The translations under genes and the position numbers were made by a program. The notes under the pieces were generated by a model that made no database searches, had not been told where the DNA came from, and saw only the letters and a list, made by a program, of their open reading frames with translations. Positions 1-8,515 of a DNA stretch of 64,000 bases are shown one piece after another (position 1 is the first letter of the stretch; each line of letters starts with the position of its first letter). Origin of the DNA: Candidatus Binataceae bacterium (GTDB taxonomy: Bacteria; Desulfobacterota; Binatia; Binatales; Binataceae); contig DATJMX010000012.1 of the NCBI GenBank assembly GCA_035508495.1, positions 1 through 64,000 of the forward strand, read 5' to 3'.

Positions 1-94
1 CCAACGACTGCGGCATGCTGCGCGAGCGGACCAAGGCCTGCAGTTTCAGGCGCTCAGCTTCGCCAATCAGCAACGCCGTGTTCGCTCTGCTCAT
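1..94 (-). CDS. IS630-like transposase, N-terminal fragment (runs off window)
   Basis: Only the first 31 codons are inside the window. The peptide starts MSRANTALLIGEAERLKL and continues into a basic helix ending SRSMPQSL, which resembles the extreme N-terminus of IS630-family transposases, just before their helix-turn-helix. A purine-rich GGGAGG lies about 10 bases upstream of the ATG, supporting this start. The DDE catalytic domain lies outside the window, so family and integrity cannot be confirmed. If correct, the bases to its right are the 5' end of an insertion sequence whose terminal repeat I could not fix with certainty. Confidence 0.5.
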   Translation of the reverse strand, partial: MSRANTALLIGEAERLKLQALVRSRSMPQSL

Positions 95-785
95 CCTCGC
101 CACCTCCCTCGCTACCCTAGCAGTCCGCTACCAATCTGTAAGGTTTTTAATGGGACGTCACACTAGGTTGCCCTTGGTTTTGTGGCGCGACGACTTAAAA
201 GGGCCCTTTTGGATCGAGCGGCAACAATCGTCCGGAGGGCCAGCGCGGCGCGGCACCAGCCACTTACCCGGCAGGCGGCACAACTCCCCGCAAACAAGGG
301 ACTTTCCTTGACAGGCAGCTTGGAGCGCCTAACCCACAGTTATTGGGTCGCAATGCCGTAGTCGCTCGCGAGCAGCGGCTTCGCGCAGGCGCGTGCCGCG
401 TGCGTAAGCGACACGTAATCGGAGGGCGCAATTTGCGGCGTCAGTTTTCCTTGCCGTAAGCGAGGCCGGGCAGCCAACCGCGATGCGCCAGCGGCCACGC
501 AGTAGCGCCGCACGTCGGGGGACAGGCGGACGAGAAAGCGGCGACAAGCGCACCCACGGCGCGGCACGCAGGGCCCCGACCCAAACCCTCGCCTGCCAAA
601 CCTGCCAAGCACCTGCCAACGAGATATTCTGCACCAATCCTACGGAATCTGACATAATTGGCAGGAATGGCAGGTAAAAGTATACGACACGTACGGGGCG
701 ATTACGTCTGATCGCAACGCTTACGCGGCGCTTACTCGGGTCCGATCCGGTTATTCGCCAAGTGCGAGAAAAGCGAGGTATTTAT
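95..785. other. gene-poor stretch between the putative IS edge and the tRNA cluster
   Basis: No open frame here has convincing protein character: the candidates of about 60-110 codons are Arg/Ala-rich shadows of GC-rich DNA. What can be seen is a perfect 14-base palindrome AAAAGGGCCCTTTT at 197-210 and a set of iterated CCTGCCA motifs at 592-674 (listed separately). A border next to tRNA genes is a common place for integrase-mediated insertions, but no integrase gene was recognised. The stretch may contain the end of the adjoining insertion sequence. Confidence 0.55.
592..674. repeat. cluster of five CCTGCCA motifs in direct and inverted orientation
   Basis: CCTGCCA occurs at 592-598, 601-607 and 612-618. 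Its reverse complement TGGCAGG occurs at 659-665 and 668-674. Spacing is 9-11 bases inside each group, about one helical turn, and the two groups face each other across an AT-richer 40-base gap. Arrangement and spacing suggest protein-binding half-sites (recombinase arm sites, iterons or an operator). The bound protein is unknown. Confidence 0.45.
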
Positions 786-861
<76 letters not shown>

Positions 862-891
862 ACCGAGGACTGTTCTTCGTAGCAGGAAGCT

Positions 892-967
892 TGGGGTGAG
901 TGAAGGGATTTGAACCCTCGACCGCCGGAGCCACAATCCGATGCTCTGCCAACTGAGCTACACTCAC
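892..967 (-). tRNA. tRNA-His (anticodon GTG)
   Basis: The reverse complement has acceptor stem GTGAGTG/CACTCAC, discriminator C and an encoded CCA. The anticodon stem CCGGA/TCCGG carries loop TTGTGGC, anticodon GTG. The T loop is GGTTCAAATCC. A G precedes the acceptor stem (position 968) and can pair with C73, the standard His identity element, so the processed RNA probably starts at 968. Confidence 0.95.
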
Positions 968-1013
968 CTCTGTATCAACGATCTTCATCGCCGCACGCGG
1001 CGATTCCCTCTAC

Positions 1014-1090
<77 letters not shown>

Positions 1091-1096
1091 TTTAAA

Positions 1097-1170
1097 TCGG
1101 GGCGAGCCGATTTGAACGGCCGACCCCCTGCTCCCAAGGCAGGTGCGCTACCAGGCTGCGCCACGCCCCG
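1097..1170 (-). tRNA. tRNA-Pro (anticodon TGG), CCA not encoded
   Basis: The reverse complement has acceptor stem CGGGGCG/CGCCCCG with discriminator A. The anticodon stem CCTGC/GCAGG holds loop CTTGGGA, anticodon TGG. The T loop region is CCGTTCAAATCGG. The bases after the discriminator are TTT, so the CCA end must be added enzymatically, unlike the other three tRNAs of the cluster. It is promoter-proximal in the minus-strand cluster. Confidence 0.94.
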
Positions 1171-1715
1171 AGCCTTAAAGAGGTACCACAGGGCGGATCC
1201 GCTCTCAACATTGTACCGCTTTTCTGTGCCTCTTCTATCAACCGAAGTTTCTGCTTGTGCATTCTTCCGATATGCAGGTGCAAGAAAAAAGATCGTCAGG
1301 CTGCATCACAGCTGCGGCACTATCTGCTTTGAATGTTTCGCACTCCGCAACTGCGCGATCGCGTTCGCATCGTGCAAACCTCGGACTCGCGCCGAATTTA
1401 TGCGATTTTCGCGAGGAATCGCGACGATTGATCGCAAAACGAGAAGCGGGCTCTCGAAGCCGTCAAGGTTTTATGCAGGATTTTCGTCGGCACAGCGATT
1501 GCTGTCCATCTCTCCAGCGCTGAAATCTCCTCCCCCGAGAATGACAGCGCCTGTCCCCAAGCTAGGCCGGGCTACTTAACCGTTGGCTCCCCACCCACGG
1601 TCCCCACATGTAGCCCGGCCATTTTTTATCTTCACCATCGAGTTCCCGCACAGACGAAATCGCGCGCCTTTGCTAGATTGCCTGCGGTCACGCGACCGCG
1701 ATCACAGGAGCGACG
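1171..1715. other. 545-base intergenic stretch upstream of the tRNA cluster
   Basis: No convincing protein gene is present; the short open frames lack recognisable motifs. The left part should contain the promoter of the minus-strand tRNA cluster. The right part holds a nested hairpin followed by a T run (1565-1627, listed separately) and the leader of the downstream oxidoreductase gene, whose GGAG site lies just before 1716. Confidence 0.5.
1565..1627 (+). terminator. nested hairpin followed by T6, no obvious upstream gene
   Basis: GGCCGGGCTAC at 1565-1575 is perfectly complementary to GTAGCCCGGCC at 1610-1620, giving an 11-bp GC-rich stem. Inside it, CCGT (1580-1583) pairs with ACGG (1597-1600), with a TGG/CCA extension. 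The outer stem is followed directly by ATTTTTTAT. This is the form of a plus-strand intrinsic terminator or the 3' end of a small structured RNA, but no plus-strand gene precedes it. Confidence 0.5.
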
Positions 1716-2699
1716 ATGCCATCGACGTTACGAATCGGGACCCTCGGCGCCGCGAGGATCACACCCAACGCTCTCATCAAGCCGGCCGAACAAATCGACG
1801 GCGTCGAAGTCACCGCTATCGCCGCGCGCGATTCTCGCCGCGCCGAGGAATTCGCCAAGGCAAATCGAATCCCGCGCGTGCTCGCCACTTACGACGATCT
1901 CATCAGCGACCCCGGTATCGACATCATTTACAATCCACTGCCCAACTCGCTTCATTGCGAATGGACGATCCGCGCGCTGCATGCCGGCAAGCATGTGCTG
2001 TGCGAGAAGCCGCTCGCGTCCAACGCCGCGGAGGCCGAGCGGATGGCGCAGGCCGCATCGGCATCGGGACGGATCCTCGGTGACGCGTTTCATTACTGCT
2101 ATCACCCGCTGGCGGCTCGCGTGCGCGAGCTCATCAGCAACGGCACGCTGGGCAAGCTGGTCTATGTCGAAAGCAGCTTCGCCGCGCCGATCGCGCCACC
2201 GAATATCCGCTATGACTGGAGCCTCGCGGGGGGCGCGACGATGGACCTCGGATGCTACCCGCTGCACATGATTCGATTCTTCACCGGCATCACTCCGCGC
2301 GTCGTGCGCGCCGCGGCCAGCACGGTTGCAGAGAATATCGACGTCGCGATGGACGTGAATATGGAGCTCGGTCCGGGCGTGACGGCGCGGATGACGTGCG
2401 CGATGGGCAAGGATGTTCAATTCGGTGCAAGCTTCATCGCGCGAGGCGATCGCGGTGAGGGGAAGGTCGTGAATCCCATCGCGCCGCATCGCGGGCATCA
2501 GCTCACCATCAAGACCAACGCCGGAGAAACGCAGGAATCGGTGCCCGGGGATCCGACCTACACTTACCAGTTGCGCGCTTTCGCTGATGCCGTCCGAGGC
2601 CAGGGAAAATTTCAGACCGATGGCGCGGATGGTGTCGTCAGCATGCGCATAATCGATGCGGTCTATCGCGCCGCGGGACTTCCGCCGCGCGGCACCTGA
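1716..2699 (+). CDS. Gfo/Idh/MocA-family NAD(P)-dependent oxidoreductase
   Basis: 327 residues, the usual length for the family. The N-terminal Rossmann fold opens with a glycine-containing strand (residues 5-17, IGTLGAARITPNA) and continues to the family signature CEKPLAS near residues 93-99, whose lysine contacts substrate and cofactor. A C-terminal alpha/beta domain follows, with the conserved DLGCYPLH segment near residue 178. Enzymes of this family oxidise or reduce sugars, inositols or dihydrodiols in the cytoplasm; the substrate cannot be read from sequence. GGAG upstream of the ATG supports the start. The 3' end overlaps the convergent YqgE-like gene by 37 bases. Confidence 0.9.
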   Translation: MPSTLRIGTLGAARITPNALIKPAEQIDGVEVTAIAARDSRRAEEFAKANRIPRVLATYDDLISDPGIDIIYNPLPNSLHCEWTIRALHAGKHVLCEKPLASNAAEAERMAQAASASGRILGDAFHYCYHPLAARVRELISNGTLGKLVYVESSFAAPIAPPNIRYDWSLAGGATMDLGCYPLHMIRFFTGITPRVVRAAASTVAENIDVAMDVNMELGPGVTARMTCAMGKDVQFGASFIARGDRGEGKVVNPIAPHRGHQLTIKTNAGETQESVPGDPTYTYQLRAFADAVRGQGKFQTDGADGVVSMRIIDAVYRAAGLPPRGT

Positions 2700-3406
2700 A
2701 CCGGCCAGGCGCATCGGAGCAGCTCGAAGGCGGCGGGCGGCGCAGGTACATAGACCTCGAGCAGTTGCGAATGCTTCACGAGGTCGCGCCACACTCCGAT
2801 CGGGTCGGCGGTGAAGACATCTTCCACTGTCGCCGGCGCCTTGTACCATGAGCCCTCGGCAATCTCGGCATGCAACTGATCGTCGGTCCATTGCGAGCGG
2901 CCCATGATCAGGCGCAGGTCGCCACCCGTGGCGCCCTTCTTCAAGAGGTCCGCGACCGCGTCCGGATCAGTCACGAGATAGAGATCGTCCAGCAGGCGCA
3001 TCGAGCCCTTGGCGTTTGCGCCGTCCGGGCCACGCATCAGGATCGAGGGATCGCTGGGTTCGACCGGGCCGCCAAAAAACGCGCTCACCGCTTTGCCCTT
3101 TAGGTCTCCCGACTTGGGAAAGATCTGCTTCACCTCCACCGACGTCGGCTTGTTGACGATGAGCCCGACGACGAGCTGCTCTTCGCCCGAGCCTTCAGCC
3201 TGCGGCAGTATCAGGATTACGGATTCCTCGAACACCGGATCGGGCAGATCGGGAGTTGCTACCAGAAAGTAGGGTTTTCCTTCTGCGAATGCGATCCTAG
3301 GCGCGAGTAGCAGAACGAGCAGCGTCAGCGCGCCGGCCAGCAGCCCGAAACCGGCGCGACGCCGATACGAGCGTGAGCAACTGGAACTAAACGGCGCCAT
3401 CGTCAT
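2663..3406 (-). CDS. YqgE/AlgH family protein with an added N-terminal export signal
   Basis: 247 residues. The UPF0301/AlgH core starts near residue 44 (YFLVATPDLPDPVFEESVIL) and includes the family's GLIVNKPT and FFGGPV segments, with a GDLRLIMGRSQW region further on. Typical members are about 185-residue cytosolic proteins. This one has about 40 extra N-terminal residues: a basic run (SYRRRAG) and a long hydrophobic stretch ending IAFAEG, which reads as a Sec signal peptide or membrane anchor. The biochemical role of the family is not established. Its end overlaps the convergent oxidoreductase gene. Confidence 0.85.
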   Translation of the reverse strand: MTMAPFSSSCSRSYRRRAGFGLLAGALTLLVLLLAPRIAFAEGKPYFLVATPDLPDPVFEESVILILPQAEGSGEEQLVVGLIVNKPTSVEVKQIFPKSGDLKGKAVSAFFGGPVEPSDPSILMRGPDGANAKGSMRLLDDLYLVTDPDAVADLLKKGATGGDLRLIMGRSQWTDDQLHAEIAEGSWYKAPATVEDVFTADPIGVWRDLVKHSQLLEVYVPAPPAAFELLRCAWPVQVPRGGSPAAR

Positions 3407-3548
3407 CGTCGCATCACAAGGTTACGCCTTTTCCTTTTTGGGAGCATAGCGGAACGTCAACTTTTCGCCGTTGTTCGACGATGGACGCGAGCCTGTTTCG
3501 ATGTATAACGAAAATGCGCCCTTACACTCGAGCAAGGAGACTCCGCCG

Positions 3549-4433
3549 ATGGCAAGCGAGCAGAACAAAAAGGTAATCGAGCTGATCAAGTCGCGGCCGA
3601 TGAACCCCAACGCCTCGATCGAAGCGCGGCGCGCCGGCATGGAGAAAATATCGGAGCGCGTCGCGGCCGATATTTCCTGCACGCCGGTCGATGTCGGCGG
3701 AATGCGCGGCGAATGGGTTTCAGCGCCGGGCGCAGATCCGAACCGCGCGATTCTTTACCTGCATGGCGGTGGCTACGTGACCGGCTCAATCGTGACCCAT
3801 CGCGCGATGGTGGCGCGGATGTCGCGGGCCTCGGGAGCGCGCGTGCTTATCATCGACTATCGCCTCGCGCCGGAGCATCCGTATCCGGCCGCCGTTCAGG
3901 ATGCGACTGCGGCGTACAAATGGATGCTGGCGCAAGGGCTGACGCCGAGGCATATCGCGATCGCGGGAGATTCGGCGGGCGGCGGACTCACGATCGCGAC
4001 CTTGCTCGCACTGCGCGATTCGCATCAGCCGATGCCGGCCTGCGCCGTCGCGATTTCACCGTGGACCGATATGGAAGGCACGGGGGAATCGGTGAAGACC
4101 AAGGCCGCAAAGGATCCGATGGTTTCGGGCGGCAATCTGACCGACTCAGCCAAGGCGTACTATGCGCATCACGATCCGAAGCATCCGCTGATCTCTCAGA
4201 TTCACGCCGATTTTCACGGACTGCCGCCGTTGCTGATCCAGGTCGGCGAAGCGGAGATCCTGCTCGACGACTCAACCCGCGTCGCCGAGCGCGCCAAGGC
4301 GCACGGCGTCAAAGTCGAACTCGAAATCTGGGACGAGATGGTCCACGTCTGGCACGTCTTCGCCAAGATTCTCCCCGAGGGCCAGCAAGCAATCGACAAG
4401 CTCGGCGCATATGTCCGCGCGCAGATGAAATAG
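3549..4433 (+). CDS. alpha/beta hydrolase of the hormone-sensitive-lipase (HSL) type
   Basis: 294 residues from the chosen ATG, which is preceded by AAGGAG about 10 bases upstream; an in-frame upstream ATG at 3471 would add 26 residues without a clear ribosome site. The oxyanion motif HGGG (LYLHGGGYVTG) and nucleophile motif GDSAGGG define the HSL/acetyl-hydrolase group. The acid lies in the LLDDS region and the histidine in EMVHVWHVF, completing the triad. Members hydrolyse short-chain esters or related carboxylic esters in the cytoplasm. The natural substrate is unknown. Confidence 0.9.
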   Translation: MASEQNKKVIELIKSRPMNPNASIEARRAGMEKISERVAADISCTPVDVGGMRGEWVSAPGADPNRAILYLHGGGYVTGSIVTHRAMVARMSRASGARVLIIDYRLAPEHPYPAAVQDATAAYKWMLAQGLTPRHIAIAGDSAGGGLTIATLLALRDSHQPMPACAVAISPWTDMEGTGESVKTKAAKDPMVSGGNLTDSAKAYYAHHDPKHPLISQIHADFHGLPPLLIQVGEAEILLDDSTRVAERAKAHGVKVELEIWDEMVHVWHVFAKILPEGQQAIDKLGAYVRAQMK

Positions 4434-4493
4434 GCAGGGGGGCCTCTCTGTCCGCCATGAATTCGGCGCGCTGCGCGCTCTCGACGCCGCATA

Positions 4494-5354
4494 ATGGAAG
4501 TGCGAAAAGGCTCGCACATCTTAATTAACGATCCATCAAATCCGGCGCAGGACTCAATCTTGCTCTCACGTCTGCTATCATTCTGTCTTGTAGCAACAGC
4601 ATTGTTAGTCTGTCAGCGCTCTTACGCAGGAGTAGAGCCCACCGCCGGCACGTTCATTTACGACGGCACGCCAATCGATGAGTTTCATTGTGTACCGGCG
4701 GATAGCGGCCAGCATCCGGCTGTTATCATGATCCACTCGTGTGGCAAAATTGGCTTCGGTCACGAAGAGTACCGACAAATGTGCAGATCTTTGGCAGAAC
4801 ATTCCTACTACGCCGAGTTTGTCGAATACTATTCAAAAACCGGCGCCCCGAATTGCGCTCAATTCTCAATCGATCCCGAGAATAATCTTTCCGCCCAATT
4901 GCCTCTCCCATCTGAAGTCTATATTCGGACGATCCACGCAGCCATCGATTCGCTGCAGGACAACCCACACGTGGATGCGACTCGTATAGGACTACTGGCC
5001 TTTGGAGATGGCGTTGTCGAAGCCTTGACGATAGGACCCGACCGTCCGGCCAATGTGCGTGCAATAGTTGGATACTACGCCAATGTGACGCCTCGCCTTA
5101 AAGCGGGCGTCATCAAAGCAAAACTATTTCCACCCACCTTGATGCTTCGTGGTGATGGCGACAGCCGAGTAAGCGGCAGCTACTCCGCCGAACTGGAGGA
5201 TGACATCGCGGAACACGGCGGGGAACACGAGGTCCATGTATATCCAGGTGCGGAGCACGGGTTTAACTTTCACGAGGCTCGCGGGTTTGATGCTTACGCG
5301 TCGAAAGATGCGTGGACGCGAACTCTCGCGTTCCTCGACGCTCATCTACTGTAG
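4494..5354 (+). CDS. exported dienelactone-hydrolase-like protein lacking the nucleophile
   Basis: 286 residues. A signal peptide (hydrophobic LLSFCLVATALLVC, then SYAG near residue 45) precedes a DLH-like alpha/beta fold starting PAVIMIHSCGK. Where family enzymes have G-x-C/S-x-G, this protein reads AFGDG (residues 169-173), putting Gly171 at the nucleophile position. The acid segment LRGDGDSR and the histidine segment GAEHGFNF are retained. Base composition is visibly less GC-rich than its neighbours, hinting at separate ancestry. It may be a non-catalytic binding protein, or the nucleophile may be supplied elsewhere. The exact start is uncertain. Confidence 0.75.
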   Translation: MEVRKGSHILINDPSNPAQDSILLSRLLSFCLVATALLVCQRSYAGVEPTAGTFIYDGTPIDEFHCVPADSGQHPAVIMIHSCGKIGFGHEEYRQMCRSLAEHSYYAEFVEYYSKTGAPNCAQFSIDPENNLSAQLPLPSEVYIRTIHAAIDSLQDNPHVDATRIGLLAFGDGVVEALTIGPDRPANVRAIVGYYANVTPRLKAGVIKAKLFPPTLMLRGDGDSRVSGSYSAELEDDIAEHGGEHEVHVYPGAEHGFNFHEARGFDAYASKDAWTRTLAFLDAHLL

Positions 5355-5712
5355 CTGCGCTGGGATTCCTGCCGGCAGTCGCCACATGCTCGTCCGATCC
5401 TGTCCATGCACGTTGGTCTTCGCCTAAGAGTCGCCGCAGTGTCTTACCGCGTCCCTCTAAATATTGAAAACGTCGATTGACGCTTAATGGCGAGCAGCGA
5501 CGGTCGCCTTACTACTTTTTCTGCTTTTGCTCAGTTCCCTCTCCTTATCCCAGGAGAGGGTAAGGGAGGTGCAACGCTGGAAACCACACTCCGCAATGAC
5601 TTCAGGCAATAATAGACGACCCTCACCCGGCGGCGCGATGCGCCGCCGACCTCTCCCTGGTCAGGCAGAGGGATTACTCACTGATGCGCAAATATCGTTT
5701 AAAGGTCTATAA
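5355..5712. other. 358-base intergenic stretch with repeat-like hairpins
   Basis: No gene is supported. The stretch carries a 9-bp hairpin of the CCCTCTCC type at 5537-5560 and a second at 5628-5648 (CGGCGGCGC GAT GCGCCGCCG), separated by an apparently random linker. Both sit between convergent genes, as expected for REP-like palindromic units. The first shares its CCCTCTCCTTAT arm with the element at 8516-8554. Confidence 0.5.
5537..5648. repeat. REP-like element with two hairpins
   Basis: CCCTCTCCT (5537-5545) pairs perfectly with AGGAGAGGG (5552-5560). CGGCGGCGC (5628-5636) pairs perfectly with GCGCCGCCG (5640-5648). The first arm, extended to CCCTCTCCTTAT, recurs at 8518-8529. Short dispersed intergenic palindromes of this composition are common in high-GC genomes. 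Only two related copies are visible here. Confidence 0.45.
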
Positions 5713-7155
5713 TTACTTAGTAGCTATTGGCGGTGGATATTTAGTTACCCATTCCGTGGCTTGGTCGTAGGCGTGCGCAAGTTGAAGACAGGCAAATTCG
5801 GAGTGATTGGGGCCGACGATTTGTATGCCCATTGGCAAGCCGGCGGTGCTGAATCCGGCGGGGGCCGCTAATGATGGGCAGCCGGACATCGTGACGGGGA
5901 TCATCACTTCCATCCAGCGATGATAGGTGTCCATCGCGCGGCCGTTGATTTCCTTGGGCCAGTGCATTTTCGCGTCGAATGGGAAAACCTGGCCTGCCGG
6001 CAGGATCCAGAAATCGTATTTCTCGAACATCGCGCGCACCGCCTGGTACCAGTGGCTGCGCACTGCCGACGCGTCGGCGATATCGAGCGCGGTGATCTTG
6101 AGCGCGCTTTCGATTTCCCATTGCGCTTCGGGCTTGAGTAGTTCGCGCCGCGCCGGATCGCGATACGCGCCGTGCAGCAATGCGGCCACCTGCCAGGCGC
6201 GGAGCTTAAGCCAGTTGCGCCAGACCTCTTCGATCGGAAAGTCGGGCGCCGCCTCTTCGACGATACATCCGAGATCTTCGAATGCTTTCAGCGCGCGTTC
6301 GCATAGATCGATCACGCCGGGCTCGAACGGCAGGTAGCCTTTGAAATCGCGGCTCCACGCGATACGCGGGCCCTTAAAGTCGCGCTCGAGCGGCGCAGCG
6401 AATTGCGCGGGATCTTCCCGAATCGAAAGCGGCACGCGCGAGTCGTGACCGGCGATCACCGACAGCAGCATCGCCAGATCGCGCGGGTTGCGCGCCATCG
6501 GTCCGTGCACCGAGAGCGCGGGCATGAAAACTTCGCTCGCGTCGGACGGCACGCGGCCGAACGCGGTGCGAAATCCGAAGACGTTGTTGAACGCAGCCGG
6601 ATTGCGTAGCGAGCCGCCGTGATCGCTGCCGTCCGCCACAGGAGCCATCCTGAGCGCGATCGCGACCGCGGCACCGCCGCTGCTGCCGCCGCTGGTTCGC
6701 GATTGATCGTACCCGTTGAGCGTCGTGCCGAAGATCGGATTGTAAGTCTGCGAGCCGAGACCGAACTCGGGAACGTTGGTCTTGCCGATAATGATCGAGC
6801 CGGCGCGCCGAATACGCTCGACCATGATCGAGTCGGTCTTTGGAATGAAATTGCGAAACAGCGGCGAGCCGAGTGTGGTGCGAATTCCGGCGACGGGCTC
6901 CAGGTCCTTCACTGCGTGCGGAAACCCATGCATCCAGCCGAGATACTCACCGCGTGCGAGCTGCGCGTCGCGCTCGCTCGCCTCTGCAACGAGCGCCTCG
7001 CGATCGCGCATCGAAACGATCGCGTTGACGACAGGATTCAGCCGCTCGATGCGATCGAGGTACGCGTTCATCACCGCGACGCATGACACGTGCCGCGATT
7101 TGATTGCGTCCGCCAGCGCCACTGCGTCGAGCATCGCTATGTCGTTCGTCGCCAT
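5713..7155 (-). CDS. amidase, amidase-signature (AS) family
   Basis: 480 residues, typical of AS-family amidases. The Ser-cisSer-Lys triad is visible: the lysine in HAVKDLEPVAG (about residue 83), the cis-serine in SGGSSGG (about 158) and the nucleophilic serine in GSDHGGSLRNPA (about 182). Such enzymes hydrolyse aryl or aliphatic amides to acid and ammonia in the cytoplasm. GatA is less likely, because no gatB/gatC is nearby and the C-terminal half is of the catabolic type. It ends close to the REP-like region and is divergent from the MmcQ/YjbR gene. Confidence 0.92.
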   Translation of the reverse strand: MATNDIAMLDAVALADAIKSRHVSCVAVMNAYLDRIERLNPVVNAIVSMRDREALVAEASERDAQLARGEYLGWMHGFPHAVKDLEPVAGIRTTLGSPLFRNFIPKTDSIMVERIRRAGSIIIGKTNVPEFGLGSQTYNPIFGTTLNGYDQSRTSGGSSGGAAVAIALRMAPVADGSDHGGSLRNPAAFNNVFGFRTAFGRVPSDASEVFMPALSVHGPMARNPRDLAMLLSVIAGHDSRVPLSIREDPAQFAAPLERDFKGPRIAWSRDFKGYLPFEPGVIDLCERALKAFEDLGCIVEEAAPDFPIEEVWRNWLKLRAWQVAALLHGAYRDPARRELLKPEAQWEIESALKITALDIADASAVRSHWYQAVRAMFEKYDFWILPAGQVFPFDAKMHWPKEINGRAMDTYHRWMEVMIPVTMSGCPSLAAPAGFSTAGLPMGIQIVGPNHSEFACLQLAHAYDQATEWVTKYPPPIATK

Positions 7156-7213
7156 CGCGTTGGTTTACCGTATCGTTTGTAAGGAAGCGCTGCCAAGGCT
7201 AGGTTTCGATCCG

Positions 7214-7591
7214 ATGAAGAAGCCGCGCACCGATCCGCTCGAGCGCGTGCGCAAGATCGCTCTCGCGCTGCCTAACGTCTTCGAGAAAGAGGCGTGGGGT
7301 GAGGCGACTTTCCGCGCGCCGGGCGGGATGTTCGCGATGTACTCGAACAACCATCATAACGACGGCAAGATCGCGATCACGTGCAAGGCGCCGCTCGGCT
7401 ACCAGGCGGAGATGGTGCGGATCGCGCCCGAGCGCTTCTACGTTCCGCCTTACGTCGGCGTCAGCGGATGGGTCGGGTTGCGGCTCGACGTAGATGTCGA
7501 TTGGGACGAAGTCGCGAGCGTTATCGAGCAGGCCTATAAAATGTGCGCGGAGAGATCGAAACCTCGCCGCACGCCGCGCAATCCAAGCTAG
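7214..7591 (+). CDS. MmcQ/YjbR family protein
   Basis: 125 residues from an ATG at 7214. The YjbR fold is recognisable from DPLERVRKIALALPNV, the KEAWGEATFRAPGGMFA segment and the conserved ending KAPLGYQAEMV...PERFYVPPYVGVSGWVGLRL. Members are small cytosolic proteins with a cyanobacterial/CyaY-like fold; the suggested DNA-binding role is weakly supported. The open frame extends far upstream antisense to the amidase gene, which is not believable coding sequence. It is followed within 35 bases by the LLM oxidoreductase gene and may be cotranscribed with it. Confidence 0.85.
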   Translation: MKKPRTDPLERVRKIALALPNVFEKEAWGEATFRAPGGMFAMYSNNHHNDGKIAITCKAPLGYQAEMVRIAPERFYVPPYVGVSGWVGLRLDVDVDWDEVASVIEQAYKMCAERSKPRRTPRNPS

Positions 7592-7623
7592 AGCGCAAAA
7601 CGGCCGCGCTGAAGGAGTATCGC

Positions 7624-8508
7624 ATGAAGATCGGAGCATTCTCACTGTCACTCGCAATGGCCAAAGGCAACAAGCTTTCGGCCGCCTTCGCCATGAACGC
7701 CGAGCGCCTCGGATACTCGACGCTGTGGGTGCCGGAGCATGTCGTGCTGCTCGACAAATACTCGTCGAAATATCCCTACAGCACCGACGGCGTCTTGCCC
7801 GCGCCGACCAACGCGCCGATTCCCGATCCTTTCATTGCTCTGTGCGCGATGGCCGCCGTCACGGAGAAAATCCGGCTCGCGACCGGAATCTGTCTGGTGC
7901 CCGAGCACAATCCTGTCGTGCTCGCGAAGGTCATCGCGTCGCTCGACTGGCTGAGCGACGGACGGGTTGCGCTGGGCGTCGGCATCGGATGGCTCGAAGA
8001 GGAATTCGTCGCGATAGGTATCCCGTGGGAGCGGCGCGCGCAGCGCACGCGCGAGTGTATTGAGGCGATGCAGAAGCTGTGGGGCGACGATGTCAGTTCA
8101 TACAAGGGCGAGTTCGTGAGCTTCGAAGGCGTCCGCTCGTATCCGAAACCAGTAAGCGGCGCGAAGCTGCCGATCATATTCGGCGGCGAAAGCACGCCCG
8201 CACTCAGGCGCGTCGCCGAGTACGGCACCGGATGGTTCGGCTTCAATCTCCTGCCCGATGAAGCCGCGGCGAAAATCAAGAAGCTCGAAGATCTGCTCCG
8301 CGCCAACGGCCGCAAGCTCTCGGACGTTGAGCTGATCGTGTCGCCCAGCGGCAAGCCGATCACGCCCGACGACCTGAAGCGCTACCGCGACGCCGGCGTC
8401 TCCGAGGTCGTGATCACAACGCTCGGCCTGCCGCGCACGCCGGAGCAAGCCAAGGAAATCCTCGAAAAAGGCGCAAAGAACTGGCTCGAACCCGCGTCGA
8501 AGCTTTGA
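7624..8508 (+). CDS. LLM-class F420-dependent oxidoreductase
   Basis: 294 residues. The luciferase-like TIM barrel begins MKIGAFSLSLAMA and contains the family's LGYSTLWVPEHVV, IRLATGICLVPEHNP and GRVALGVGIGWLEEEF segments, matching the F420-dependent subgroup. These enzymes transfer hydride between coenzyme F420 (or flavin) and an organic substrate. AAGGAG just before the ATG sets the start. It is one of three LLM proteins in the window. The substrate is unknown, and F420 rather than FMN is inferred from subgroup resemblance. Confidence 0.88.
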   Translation: MKIGAFSLSLAMAKGNKLSAAFAMNAERLGYSTLWVPEHVVLLDKYSSKYPYSTDGVLPAPTNAPIPDPFIALCAMAAVTEKIRLATGICLVPEHNPVVLAKVIASLDWLSDGRVALGVGIGWLEEEFVAIGIPWERRAQRTRECIEAMQKLWGDDVSSYKGEFVSFEGVRSYPKPVSGAKLPIIFGGESTPALRRVAEYGTGWFGFNLLPDEAAAKIKKLEDLLRANGRKLSDVELIVSPSGKPITPDDLKRYRDAGVSEVVITTLGLPRTPEQAKEILEKGAKNWLEPASKL

Positions 8509-8515
8509 GTCTCTG

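Noticed and set aside
197..210. Perfect palindrome AAAAGGGCCCTTTT as a regulatory site
   Set aside because: Striking but isolated; no adjacent gene or second copy supports a function, so it is only mentioned in the intergenic entry.
1728..2891. A 387-codon minus-strand frame opposite the Gfo/Idh/MocA gene
   Set aside because: It mirrors a well-conserved oxidoreductase, is Arg/His-rich and has no domain; typical antisense frame of high-GC coding DNA.
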